DNA of 64,000 nt from Semisulcospira habei (lineage: Eukaryota; Mollusca; Gastropoda; Semisulcospiridae). Numbering within the stretch: the stretch's first letter is position 1; each line of letters begins with the position of its first letter. The notes below the pieces were generated by a model that ran no database searches, was not told the origin of the DNA, and saw only the letters and a list, made by a program, of their open reading frames with translations. Both the position numbers and the translations under genes were made by a program. The DNA is taken from positions 28,297,040-28,361,039 of the forward strand of contig BTPG01000008.1 of assembly GCA_036245525.1 (NCBI GenBank), read 5' to 3'. Shown here piece after piece: positions 39,187 through 50,524 of this stretch.

Positions 39187-40072
39187 AAGCACGAATCGGG
39201 ATACGAATACGAGCCGAATCCGAAGTGGGTCCGAGACAGAACAGTTCGTGCAAGTCATTATTATGATTTTGTTTCCATTTGTCTGATGCGGTACCGAATT
39301 TTGCATCCGACTGCGAAACGAAAGCGACACGACTTTTTGTTCGCGTAAAGGCCCCGCCACACGTGCCGGTTGTGCCCCGATTTTGAAGCCGATTCCGATC
39401 CGATTGCGATCGGATGACGTCAATTATCCGATCCGGTCCCAATCGGCTGGGAATCGGGTGTCTAGAACCTGCTCTATTTTTCCGATCCGAATCGGCCCCG
39501 GTTGTAAGCTTCAACCAATCAGAGCGCGTCTCGCAAAGCGCGTCGTTTTAGTTTGCAAATGGCGGAACACGCCTGTTGTGATCAGTACCACCGCCGTTGC
39601 TGATGTTTCGCACGCCTCTTCCCGAATATGATGCAAAACTGCTGATAATGCAAGCACATCATCATCACTGTCAAAACTAGCAGCCATTTTGCAGAACAGG
39701 TACGACTTTGATCTTCGGTTCAAACCGGTCGGCTAAACAAGTCGGGAAATGTGTGGCAGTGCACACGTTTTTTTAGTCCGGCCAGATCACCTACCGATTC
39801 GAAACTGATCTGGAATCGGCCTCAAAACCGGGCATGTGCGGCGGGGCCTTAAGGGAGCGATGCTTTCCGCGTATGTCGGATGTTTTCGGATCGAAAATAT
39901 GACGTAAATTTTCACATACGTCAAACGTTCTCGCGACATTCTGATCTTTGCGTCATGTCAGTGGTTCGCGCAGATGTTGCACGTTTGTATGGAAACACGC
40001 GCTCCACGAATTTTGAACGAAAACTGCATTGCCGTATCGGGTTCTGATCGTATGCGTATCATATTCGTCCTT
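39187..40072. mobile_element. TIR transposon split by a nested Harbinger element
   Basis: The left end AAGCACGAATCGGGATACGA and the reverse complement of the right end (AAGGACGAATATGATACGCA) align as an imperfect ~35-bp inverted repeat. The inside is interrupted at 39348/39850. Without the insert the element is about 385 bp and non-coding. Superfamily unknown; outer edges are approximate. Confidence 0.55.
39349..39849 (-). mobile_element. PIF/Harbinger-type non-autonomous transposon (501 bp)
   Basis: TAA target duplication (39346-39348, 39850-39852). Terminal inverted repeats are AGGCCCCGCCACACGTGCC and the complement of GGCATGTGCGGCGGGGCCT, extending about 35 bp with CGATTTTGA. The minus strand has MAASFDSDDDVLALSAVL (within 39511-39723), which may be a remnant of the start of a Harbinger-encoded protein. 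No catalytic region. Confidence 0.82.
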
Positions 40073-40182
40073 GTGGAAAGGTAGCTTTACTGGGTTTGTT
40101 GGGTTTTGGTTTGCTTGGGTTTCAATGACGTGCACTGAAAAAGGATGACTAACTCAAGGCAAACGCATCACAGGAACACACC

Positions 40183-40218
40183 TTTTGTGGAGCCCATGAG
40201 GATCTTTGCCTCGCCCGT
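40183..40218. repeat. Family B right-arm remnant, copy B23
   Basis: TGGAGCCCATGAGGATCTTT followed by GCCTCGCC. Only one arm is left. Confidence 0.45.
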
Positions 40219-40312
40219 CTAATTTACACTTGTGTCCCTCGGTATTTTATTCTGCATCCATTGAGAGAAAGACAACTCTATGGCTTAACGAAACACAACC
40301 TCAGAAAAATAT

Positions 40313-40313
40313 G

Positions 40314-40347
<34 letters not shown>
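40313..40347. repeat. (GAT)n microsatellite
   Basis: About 11 perfect units. Confidence 0.95.
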
Positions 40348-40350
<3 letters not shown>

Positions 40351-40488
40351 ACTTTATCACACAAAGATATAGATTTAAGTTTATAATCTGTCCATGGTGT
40401 TTAACTCAACGCAAACAAGATCAAGCTGAACAAATACATTTAAATGATGAAAAGTTGACCAATAAATGAAACTAGGTCAAAGTAACAT

Positions 40489-40490
<2 letters not shown>

Positions 40491-40571
<81 letters not shown>
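40491..40571. repeat. (CA)n microsatellite
   Basis: About 40 units, ending at AAACACAGAG. The following 600 bases hold CAACAA-rich sequence but no supported gene. Confidence 0.95.
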
Positions 40572-40577
<6 letters not shown>

Positions 40578-41174
40578 GAGAGACAGAGCCAGAGAGACTG
40601 AGAGAGATAAATATAATTAACGCCTACCCAGTATGTGATAATCTGACAATAACGAAATTAACAGCAGCAGCAACAACAACAACCAAAACATCAGCATCAC
40701 CAGCATCATAATCAACGAGAACGACAACAACAACAATAAACACAACAACGACAACCACAACGGTTTAAAAATGCTGGCGGCCAAAAAGCTGCTCAAACAC
40801 TGCTGTCCCCTCACTAGGGACGTGAACCAACATTGTCTGCCTCCCACGTCTTTGTGAGGCAACCTTTGTTTCTATAATAAGACGATAAAAGTATTCCCAG
40901 AATTCAAGGAATGTAAAACGACACCAAGAACAACTAATGAAATAAAGAAAAGGTAGAGAATTCAAGTTGCAACATACTCGAAAATAAATGGGAAAAGGAA
41001 AAAAAAATCACAAAATGGAAGGAAGCACAAACAATACAATGGCGAAGCTGTTGCTTGCAAAATAACAGTCGCGTACGTGATATGAGACGTGAGTTGTACA
41101 ATCAGCACCGAGTCCTACGCACACAACGTAACAACTGGTGAACAGCTGTACAATTTTCCAGTCAGTTTTTACCA

Positions 41175-41248
41175 TCTGCAAGAGGCATAGATTTTCATCA
41201 GCCCCTGCATTCGCAGGAGCAGATGAAAATCTCTGCCTCAGTCTTGCG
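41175..41248. repeat. Family B foldback core, copy B24
   Basis: Arms GCAAGAGGCATAGATTTTCA / TGAAAATCTCTGCCTC around GCCCCTGCATTCGCAGGAGC. The right arm has an extra AGTC before TTGC. Confidence 0.8.
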
Positions 41249-41525
41249 TCAGTTAGGCTGACTTCATTGACACCTCTATTCTTCGAACGGAGTTTGTTTT
41301 CGGGATTTACGTCTGAGACAATGGAGAGGAAATGGAAAAACGCAACATGCATTCAAGACCTGGGTGCACTTCTGGTGAGGAAATTTAGACACCCTGTCAC
41401 TAATTCCATTCTGTTACACCCCACCCTGTCACAGCAAATCACACACCAAAATGAAAAGAGGGAAGAAGAAGAAAAAGCACCCTTGATATGAAATGCTGCA
41501 TGACTGGAGCACAGCTTTTGAGCTT

Positions 41526-41733
41526 TTAACATACATTATACCCAAGGACCGAAATCCCCAAATTTTAAACTGTAGGACTGTTTTATAATTCTAGAGACAG
41601 ATCGAGCATGATAGTTCAATGGTGGTGCCAGAATAGCTTGGCGCCTATGGGCTGCAAGCTATTCTGGCACCACCCTTGAACTATCATGCTCGATCCATGT
41701 CTTGCTGTGGTGTGTCGGGGCTGAATGAGTTAA
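41526..41733 (+). mobile_element. Family A TTAA foldback MITE, copy A19 (full length)
   Basis: TTAA at 41526-41529 and 41730-41733. Hairpin 41600-41694 has arms of over 40 bp sharing the variant GAGCATGAT / ATCATGCTC. The left outer end ATACATTATACCC is diverged; the right is GTCGGGGCTGAATGAG. The subfamily matches copy A8. Confidence 0.88.
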
Positions 41734-41748
41734 ACGAACATAGCGTAT

Positions 41749-43273
41749 ATACACTGATCAACAAAAGGAACGCGAAGTAGCCCCTTCAAATCACATTTAA
41801 TCCAACATTTGAAAGTCGATTTCGGACAAACCATACAACGGATATTATCGACATTAATTTTAGGAATGAAATCATGGACACCAGCGTAATCAGTGTGCAA
41901 GTTTATTCTGTATTTAGAGCAAGCATGGCACAGCACAGAGTCAATATGGCGTGTGACCCCCATTGGCGTTGATGACGGCTTGGCAGCGTCGGCGCATAGA
42001 GTGCATCAGGCGGTTGACAGTTGCCCTGGGGATGTTGTTCCAGGCCTGCACAATGGTATTCTCCAGTTCTGCGACTGTCGTTGGTTTGGGGAGTACAGCG
42101 TTGACCTCCCTTTGCATTTGGTCACAGAGATGTTCGATGTGATTGAGGTCCGGGTTGAGGTCAGGCCAGGGCATGACTGGGATGTTGTGCTGCTGCAAGA
42201 AGTGCTGAGTGATACGTGCAGTGTGTGTACGCGCATTATCTTGCTGCAAGATGAAGTTTCTGCGTCCCTGAGTAGTATTTGGTCAATGTAGCGCTGAGCT
42301 GTGATGCCATTTCCGCGACCTGGTACGAGTCCACGGAAGAAAGGTCCCACTATCTGGTTCAGGGTAATCCCACCCGAAATCATCACGCTTGGCCCGCCCC
42401 AGGCATTGTTCTCCAGCACACAGCCATCAGCATAGCGTTCACCCCTTCTCCGCCAGACTCTTATGCGCCCATCAGTATGGCTGAAGCAGTAGCGGCTCTC
42501 ATCCGTGAACAGGACGTTCTGCCACTGTCGCCAGGTCCCGTCGACGTGAGCCTGTGACCACTGTAGGCGTGCACGGCGATGACGGACAGTAAGAACAGGG
42601 CTAGACGGCGGTTGTGCAGATTACACTCCTCTAGCCGTCGTCGCGCTGTCTGGCCACTGATGGGTGCCTGGCGGTTGCCGATAACTTCTCTTGCTGTTTC
42701 CTCGGCCGGCTGAAAGCGACTATTTCGCACGTGAGCCCGGAAAATATGGCGGTCTTGCCATGGAGTTGTCACACGTGGTCGTCCGCTTCGGGAAGCGTCA
42801 GCAGAAGACCCGTTGGCATGATAGCGTTGCTGCAGCCTGTAAATGGTCGAAATGTGACATCTAAAGGCCACTGCCACAGGTTGTGGATCTTCTCCGGCTT
42901 CTAAACGCCCAAGAACGCGTTCTCGTTGGGGAGCACTAAGTCTTGGCATGGTTGATGTGGCAACGCAAAAGTGACAGAAGGTGTAACACTGCTGATTTTT
43001 TTTATTGCCTTGCATTGCTGAACACAGTTTATGACCCAACATCACTCTGCAGTGTATGCACGTACGTGGAAAGCACACGCCGTGCGTCCTAACCAATACG
43101 GGTGCCTCGTGCACAGGGAGGGTAACACGGTTACTACAATACGGTGACTGTAAGCTTACATGTTGTTGCTCGTACACTGGCTATCAAAAATAGTGTAACT
43201 TGTATTTTCGTGGATTTATCATACAAGTACAACATACACTCGAATTTCGCGTTTCTTTTGTTGATCAGTATAC
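41749..43273 (-). mobile_element. Tc1/mariner transposon, decayed
   Basis: The ends ACTGATCAACAAAAGGAACG (left) and the complement of CGTTTCTTTTGTTGATCAGT (right) form terminal inverted repeats preceded by TA, the Tc1/mariner target. About 1.5 kb, the usual size. The transposase on the minus strand is broken. The insertion starts only ~16 bp right of MITE A19. Confidence 0.9.
41941..42949 (-). pseudogene. Tc1/mariner transposase, frameshifted
   Basis: On the minus strand from ATG 42949 (MPRLSAPQRERVLGRLEAGE). The N-terminal helix-turn-helix region contains AVAFRCHISTIYRLQQRY and a GRPRVTT linker. Frame changes then occur: TDES with the first catalytic aspartate is read around 42495-42511, GGPSVMISGGI around 42380, QQDNARTHTA with the second aspartate near 42240, and DLNPDLNHIEHL with the final glutamate near 42140, ending at about 41941. 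Total length, roughly 336 codons, is normal for the family. At least two frameshifts prevent expression. All three catalytic acids remain readable in separate frames. Confidence 0.9.
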
Positions 43274-43868
43274 ATCAAATGTTTGAAACGCTTGGGTTCA
43301 AGTTCAGCTTTTCGAGGTTTTCCATTTCTGACGTGTAAACGTTTCCTGTATCTCTTTCAGAGTGGATGAAAACAGGAATAAAATATCAGGCTAGACAGCA
43401 CCTCGCAAAAGAAAGATCAGTACTGCACTGTAGTTTTGTCTGTATATCCACTTTGAAATGAAGAAAAAAAATTGCAAAACTTTAATAAATTGCGTTGAAA
43501 CTGTCCTTTCAAGCGTGTGTCTTCCTTTCTTGACATTTTCTTAACAGCTTTAATGATTTTAAACGGGTTATTTTTTTCTATTATATGTTCACAGGTTAGG
43601 CATGCCAACGCAAATTTTTATCGATGTGTGTAAAATTGTTTTGTGTACATTTCAACCAGGTACGCAGTTCAGTTAAATTTAAACTTAGAAGACACGTAAC
43701 TCTATACTCACTGAGATTCCTCCTTATGATATGTATTTTTTAATATGTTTACCGCCGCTTGTGTGAGGTTTATATGAAGTTATGTGAGGTTTATATGAGG
43801 TTGTACATATCAAAAAACATTTTTATTACCCCGGATAACGCCGTTTCAGGAATATTTGTAAGCCTAAT
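43274..43868. other. No supported gene
   Basis: AT-rich with a short duplication (GTGTGAGGTTTATATGA, near 43757). Nothing else recognisable. Confidence 0.6.
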
Positions 43869-43869
43869 T

Positions 43870-44262
43870 TCAGAGCTAAGTGGTTAAGGCGCCTGCCACC
43901 AATGCTAAGGGTGCGAGGTTCGATTACGGGTTCCGGCGTCGGATTTTTCTCCTCTAGTAAGTGTCACCGTTAATTCGGGCGGACCGTCGGGGGTTCTTTC
44001 TCCGGGTACTCCGGCTCTTCCTCCCCCACGACTTTGGTATCAGTTTCAGCCCACTTAATCAAATTTCAAATACAAACGGTTTTTGAATTTCCAAAAACTA
44101 CAGTAGCTCGCTTGAGCTTGCCCTTAGCACCACGTGAATGTTCTGTGTATATGTACAGTGTGTGAGTGAATGCGTGTGATTCACGTGAGCGTGCTTGTTG
44201 GGTTCAGTTCGCGGCGGCGCTTTGAGCCGATTTTCAATTGGGATAAAGCGCCTATTTAATGC
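43870..44262 (+). mobile_element. tRNA-headed SINE (SINE-1), copy a, uninterrupted
   Basis: The head has A-box-like TAAGTGGTTAAGGCGCC and B-box-like GGTTCGATTAC, followed by GGTTCCGGCGTCGG and a body of about 300 bp ending GGGATAAAGCGCCTATTTAA. An ATT/TTA repeat follows as the tail. It gives the empty-site sequence for the Harbinger insertion in the copy at 6631-7692. Confidence 0.82.
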
Positions 44263-44264
44263 GC

Positions 44265-44336
<72 letters not shown>
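44263..44336. repeat. (TTA)n tract, SINE-1 tail
   Basis: About 23 TTA units directly after the SINE body, probably expanded from the tail. Confidence 0.92.
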
Positions 44337-44337
<1 letters not shown>

Positions 44338-44571
44338 ACATTGAAATTTTAAGACACTTTAGTCATTGAGATTTATCCTAATAATGTCGGTGGGTGCTGG
44401 TCTGTGATTTTGGAACTTACGACTGTAAGCAGTAAGGTCCAAAATTACAGAGCAGCGCATTACATGTGTGGTCGAAACACTGAGACACCAAAACGCAGCA
44501 ACACTGATTTTAGTCTCGAGTGCTCCAGTCGAAATCGGTTTTTGATTGATGCGAAACTACTGCGCACAACA

Positions 44572-44615
44572 CTTCGGGCCGACCGGTCGGCTGCCGTTGG
44601 CCCGCGCACTATCGT
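44572..44615. repeat. Family D half hairpin, copy D4
   Basis: CTTCGGGCCGACCGGTCGGC and CCGTTGGCCCGCGCACTATC match the left arm of copy D3. The right arm is absent. The flanks retain TGCGCA and ATGACTTTTTGCTCAGTGGG. From 44616 to 45170 nothing else is recognisable. Confidence 0.65.
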
Positions 44616-45174
44616 GATGACTTTTTGCTCAGTGGGAAGAAACGTCGAAAGCACGTTCCCACCAGGCACAGCCGAAATCAAACGCCGATTGCCAGATACC
44701 TGAACCTGTGCTTCCGTTGCAGTGTTTAAATGTCACGGGCGTGTCTGCTTCTTCCAGACTTAAATACAAGCCCACCAAGCCCTCAAAAATGCTGGCCACA
44801 ACAAAGGCGCCTTGTGTGTTAAGCAATATTTAGATTTGATAGTGTGTCGAGTGTCATACCTACAAAGCGGTGCCGACACTGTTGTGTTTGTGGTTTTGCG
44901 CTATTCGAGACTCGCGCCGTCTGGGATTATTAGACGTCACTTCCGGGTCTCCCAGACTGACATTATTCGTCTCTTTGCTGCGCCTGCGTCACAGGAAGAT
45001 TGTATGATTTCTTTCGTAAATGCCGTTATGTGTGGTATGTTTAGGAATCGAGAAGATTCGAAGCCTGGAGTGTGTCAGAGATGTGGCCGTCGGAACATGA
45101 GTCAAAGGGGAGTGAAGGGGGAAAGGTTGGATCACGGGGAGTTTCGAGAGAAAGAGAACGAAAACTTTTAACTA

Positions 45175-46967
45175 TTAAGTCCCATTTTCTCATAATTTGA
45201 AGGTCAGTGTTGCCTATCATTTTAGGAGATGGCTTGACCATGATAATACGAATACAAATACCTTTATTGTCCCAAGATGGGAAATTTGTTTGCAGCGGAA
45301 TTTTTGTGAAACAGTTGTAAAATCAAAAAAATGTGAACATAAAACAAATACATACATTTGACTGCCTAAAACACACCGACCGATTAGAGTGAGTATGTGC
45401 GCGTATATAACATCACAACCATCTGTAATGTTAATATCCACCTAGAAAGAAAACGTTCTTAAAAATTAACTGAGACGACACTACCTTATACCACGCGCAC
45501 AACACACACGCACGCACACACGCAAGCAACCCACACACACACTCTTGCGTATTAAACGGATAGATGATGGCACGAAAGAAAGATGTCTGCGATTTGTTTT
45601 GCACGTCACAGTTCCGTATATCCTAGAGGAAGGCAACAAGGCATATTCTTCGGATAAAATATGAGTATCATCCGGATACAATGTGGAAGGCTTTGTTAAG
45701 CACCTGCTTCTCATACAAAGAAGAAAGGCAGGGCTGCTGAACGCCAGTTATTTTGCTACTGATGTTGATAATGCGCTGGAGCTTAGTCTTACCTTTTAGG
45801 CTCATGTTCCCAAACCAACAGACACATGAGAAGGTGAGTACACTTTGAATAAAAGACTGATAAAAGAGAGTTAAAACAGAGTTGTCAACATTAAACTTGC
45901 GCAGCTTCCTCAAAAGATAAATGGCGCTGTTGGCCTTTCTTGTACAAAACATCACACTGACTGTCCCATTTAAGTTTGTCATCAATGGTGGTTCCGATGT
46001 ATTTGTACTCGGTCACCTTTTCCACTATTTCATCAAAATTGATAGTGTCTGACTGCGTTTGAGGGTTTTTCCTGAAGTCTATGCACACATCTCTTGTTTT
46101 GGAAGCGTTGATGCACAGAAAGAAGTCACGGCACCAGTCCACAAAATCCTGCACGACTGGACCGTGACTGCTTTCGTCTTAATCGAACAGGCTCAGCAGT
46201 GCAGAATTGTCTGAGAACTTAATCAAATGTCTGTCACTGTGGGCACTCCTGCAGTCATCTGTGTACAATATAAATAAGAGTGGTGAAAGCACACAGCCTT
46301 GCGGTGAGCCTGTAGAAACCGATTTAACAGTAGACAGTGTGCCGGTTACCCGAAGTCTTTGTGGTCTACACACGAGGAAGTCTAGGATCCACAAGGCCAA
46401 ACTGTTACTCAGCTTAAATCATTGGTAATTTTCCTGAGGAGCAAGTGTGGTTGGAGCGTTTTAAACGCGGCACTCAGATCCAGGAATAAAATTCTAGCAT
46501 GAGTTTTACCCTTCTCAAGGTGAGTGTGGATAAGGTTCAAGAGCGTTAACGTGGCATCCTCGACCCCTCTTCCAAGCCTGTACGCAAACTGCAGAGGGCC
46601 CAATAAATGTGCTGTACAGTTCATGAGGTGAGATTTGACTAATTTTTTCAAAGGTTATCATCACGAGAGATGTCAACGCTATAGGCCGAAAATCGTTAAG
46701 TACTGAAGGGTGGGTCTTTTTAGGAAATGGGTAAACTATGGACATTTTCCACATGGTGGGAACTCTTTGCAGTTCGAGAGAAGCTTGCAAGATGGTATGG
46801 AAGATGTCACAGAGCTGCGAGGCACAGTGTCTCAAAACGTGGCCATCTGGGCCAGCACTCTTCCTCGTGTTTGTACGCTCAAAAATTCAAGGCTAATCTG
46901 GCACTTCCCTTGAATAATCATGGTCACGCCATCTCCTGCTGTAGGGATCCGGGGCTAAAAGGATTAA
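45175..46967 (+). mobile_element. Family A MITE, copy A20, split by a LINE
   Basis: The left part TTAAGTCCCATT ... GAGATGGCTTGACCATGAT (45175-45244) and right part ATTCAAGGCTAATCTGGCAC ... GGGGCTAAAAGG-TTAA-like end (46884-46967) are the two sides of a family A element, separated by the LINE fragment at 45246-46883. Confidence 0.7.
45246..46883 (-). pseudogene. Non-LTR retrotransposon (CR1/Rex1-like) reverse transcriptase, decayed
   Basis: On the minus strand, read in several frames from right to left: PFPKKTHPSVLNDFRPIALT (fingers), LQFAYRLGRGVEDATLTLLN and RILFLDLSAAFKTLQP (first catalytic aspartate region), GSPQGCVLSPLLFILYTDD, KFSDNSALL (where an F/YADD motif is normally found, here degenerate), then the thumb and LRKLRKFNVDNSVLTLFYQS. 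The 3' end reads CCCATCTTGGGACAATAAAG-GTATTTGTATT, like many CR1/Rex1 tails. The 5' part with the endonuclease is absent. Several frameshifts are present. Confidence 0.85.
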
Positions 46968-47185
46968 CAAAAAACAAACAAAAACAAAAGAAAAATCAAA
47001 AATAGACAATTTTTGCCGTTGTGGGATAAATGTTGGATACATTATCAAGTTAGATCTCCAGTGTGGGCAGTACAAACTAGCTCCTGTTTTTGCCGGCAAA
47101 GTTTGTGAAATGAAACATATTATGTTTTAAATCCACAAGCCGGCGTAAGAATTGTTCACCGTGTATCGGAATAGTTTATACTGAT

Positions 47186-47375
<190 letters not shown>

Positions 47376-47386
47376 AATCTAGTTTG

Positions 47387-48005
<619 letters not shown>

Positions 48006-48308
48006 AGTCGCAGACAGCCCTTTACAGTGATGGTCCGTCCATAAAATTAGTTATCTGTGATTGATTTTGTCAGCCACATGTCTGACCATACCTGCTGGCA
48101 TCCGATTTTCATCATGACGAACACACCCCGGTAACGTCAAGGTCAAACCGCGATGAACGTCAGGCCTTGTTCGCTTCGTAAAATGCCAGAAGTGTGGAAT
48201 AAATACCATGCAGTGTCAAACAACCTGCCTGATACAATATCGCATGTTTCCCATACGAAGGCATGAATAAACCACAGTAATGCTGACACTGACGTCTTTT
48301 ATTGGCAG

Positions 48309-48438
48309 AACTCATAAGGGGCCAGCTGTATGAGTGAGCTTAGTCCTGCAAGCCATGAAGCAAGGCGCTCCGCTAAAGCGGAGCGCCTTGCTTAGTGGCT
48401 TGCGCAGGGCTAAGCTCATTCATGCAACTGACCTCAGG
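48309..48438. repeat. Family C long foldback
   Basis: The inner hairpin AAGCAAGGCGCTCCGCT-aa-AGCGGAGCGCCTTGCTT is perfect. Outward the pairing continues imperfectly (GAGCTTAGTCCTGCAAGCCA / TGGCTTGCGCAGGGCTAAGC) to CCAGCTGTATGA / TCATGCAACTGA. Segments outside it (about 48200-48300 and 48470-48580) share CATGAATGAACCACAGT-like direct repeats. Confidence 0.85.
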
Positions 48439-48589
48439 TTCAGTTCGTTCAGTTGCTAAGTCCAGCTACAAATGGCATGTAGTGTCATGAGCCATAGGGT
48501 CTGATGGGCATTTGTGTCACTTGTTCGCAGGGATAAAAGTGCATGAATGAACCACAGTTGTGCCACCACAGCAGCCTGTCATTGGAAAA

Positions 48590-49025
48590 CAAGATGCGGA
48601 TTTCATCCCAAAGTCTACCGTATTGATTGGAGCTCATATGCTTTTATCTTTTATAAACATTCAGAGTTGTTCATATGTTTTAGGCGTATAATGCTGATCC
48701 TTTTACCTCCTCTCTAAGCCAACCCCTGATCAACACACACGTCGGCGCACACAAATAAAGACGGAAACACGGCGCTTCCGCCATCAGTACGCTCTGCCGC
48801 GTGTGCTCGTGTAGCGACAGGAATCCATCTTCTTCTACTCTAACCCACCCTCTGATCCACACACACCACTGGCACACAGAAATAAAGACGGACACACGGC
48901 GACTATGATTCCCGCCATTCGTAAGCTCCGCGGTCTGGCGTAGCATAGTAATTCTAAAGAAGAATAATAGCACGAGCAGCTAAATGACGTCACTTCAAGC
49001 TTCACGTCATGGCATCATTAGTCCC
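48590..49025 (-). mobile_element. Dispersed repeat carrying a minisatellite, copy 2
   Basis: Reverse-complement counterpart of 895-1690 with the same flanks but only about two of the 120-bp units. The left edge CGGATTTCATCCCAAAGTC and right edge TTCACGTCATGGCATCATTA match the other copy. Confidence 0.75.
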
Positions 49026-49294
49026 ACGACGCTATGTTCATAGTGACGACAAGATGTTATACGTCACTCATCGCAGTACTAACATTTGACGTATCAGAGA
49101 ATGAACTTTGCAATTTTCTTGCTGATTTTCACGCCTAGGGCTTACAGGTCACAATTTGATCTAATCCTACCTCAGGGCCGGGACAAACAGCAGGCTTAGA
49201 GCTGTTCTTAATTGGACGAACTTTTGATCGGCAAACCTAGATCGGAGAAGATCGGCGATCTTTTGGTTTGTTTCTTAATTGAGGTTGAACGAAC

Positions 49295-49591
49295 CTAGGC
49301 GAACTTCAGCAAACCAGGTTTGCCATGGTTCTCTTTCTTAACTGAAGTGCTTGATTCGGCGTACTTACTGTCTGCAAAGGTGTTCAAAATGGCTGCCGCT
49401 ATGCCGCTTCGCGATTTGAACGAAGTTTGTTTTTGTACTCCTTGCAGTAGCATATTTGTATGCAAACCAAGGGGAATCACAGCGCTGGACAGACAACAGT
49501 TAGATCCCCTGCCCCCGCCTGTCAGGCACCCAATCGCCAGCCCACAGAGAAATACGCAGGTATAGAATAAGACGATCATTTCCAACCTCAA
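49295..49591 (-). CDS. Fusion frame: exon-like unit running into the MADF-like region
   Basis: The leftmost inverted unit lacks its splice donor because the array boundary cuts it, so its frame (MIVLFYTCVFLCGLAIGCL onward) continues into the Harbinger sequence (ILNTFADSKYAESSTSVKKE). The result is an open frame of about 95 codons. Expression is not shown. Confidence 0.3.
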   Translation of the reverse strand: MRLEMIVLFYTCVFLCGLAIGCLTGGGRGSNCCLSSAVIPLGLHTNMLLQGVQKQTSFKSRSGIAAAILNTFADSKYAESSTSVKKENHGKPGLLKFA

Positions 49592-50331
49592 ACGAATGGA
49601 TCAGGTCTCTTATATAACCCATGTCTTTCTCCGGAACTTAGGAAGTGGGCAGGAGAAACATACATACACAAACATGAAGGTGCGCTACTATATGTGGTCG
49701 GGTAAATACCCTGATTTCCCACAGTAGATGCACAGAACATTACACAACAATGTAACGATACAAATTTGCCTCGAGTTATAGATACTCACAAACCAGATAG
49801 GTGAGGCTAGCGCTGGCAGAATTGTATGCAAACCAAGGGGAATCACAGCGCTGGACAGACAACAGTTAGATCCCCTGCCCCCGCCTATCAGGCACCCAAT
49901 CGCCAGCCCACAGAGAAATACGCAGGTATAGAATAAGACGATCATTTCCATCCTCAAACGAATGGATCAGGTCTCTTATATAACCCATGTCTTTCTCCGG
50001 AACTTAGGAAGTGGGCAGGAGAAACATACATACACAAACATGAAGGTGCGCTACTATATGTGGTCGGGTAAATACCCTGATTTCCCACAGTAGATGCACA
50101 GAACATTACACAACAATGTAACGATACATTGCCAGCGCTAGCCTCACCTATCTGGTTTGTGAGTATCTATAACTCGAGGCAAATTTGTATCGTTACATTG
50201 TTGTGTAATGTTCTGTGCATCTACTGTGGGAAATCAGGGTATTTACCCGACCACATATAGTAGCGCACCTTCATGTTTGTGTATGTATGTTTCTCCTGCC
50301 CACTTCCTAAGTTCCGGAGAAAGACATGGGT

Positions 50332-50338
50332 TATATAA
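50332..50338 (+). promoter_or_regulatory. TATA motif of the 366-bp unit
   Basis: TATATAA about 25 bases before the ATG at 50363; equivalents lie one period on. The short distance implies a very short 5' leader if it is used. Confidence 0.45.
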
Positions 50339-50362
50339 GAGACCTGATCCATTCGTTTGAGG

Positions 50363-50524
50363 ATGGAAATGATCGTCTTATTCTATACCTGCGTATTTCT
50401 CTGTGGGCTGGCGATTGGGTGCCTGATAGGCGGGGGCAGGGGATCTAACTGTTGTCTGTCCAGCGCTGTGATTCCCCTTGGTTTGCATACAATTCTGCCA
50501 GCGCTAGCCTCACCTATCTGGTTT
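50363..50524 (+). CDS. First-exon-like frame of the 366-bp unit (one of five copies)
   Basis: From ATG 50363, 54 codons end exactly at GTGAGTATC (50525), a good splice donor, so the exon would end in phase 0. The peptide starts MEMIVLFYTCVFLCGLAIGC, a hydrophobic signal-peptide-like segment, followed by a glycine/cysteine-containing stretch and LPALASPIWF. Copies begin at 50729 and 51095 on the plus strand and in reverse in the left half. No second exon was identified in the window, and similarity to a known protein was not recognised. It could equally be a satellite that captured a promoter and exon, or chance. Confidence 0.4.

Noticed and set aside
41893..42557. Plus-strand frames over the Tc1 element
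   Set aside because: They are antisense to the minus-strand transposase, which has the family motifs.
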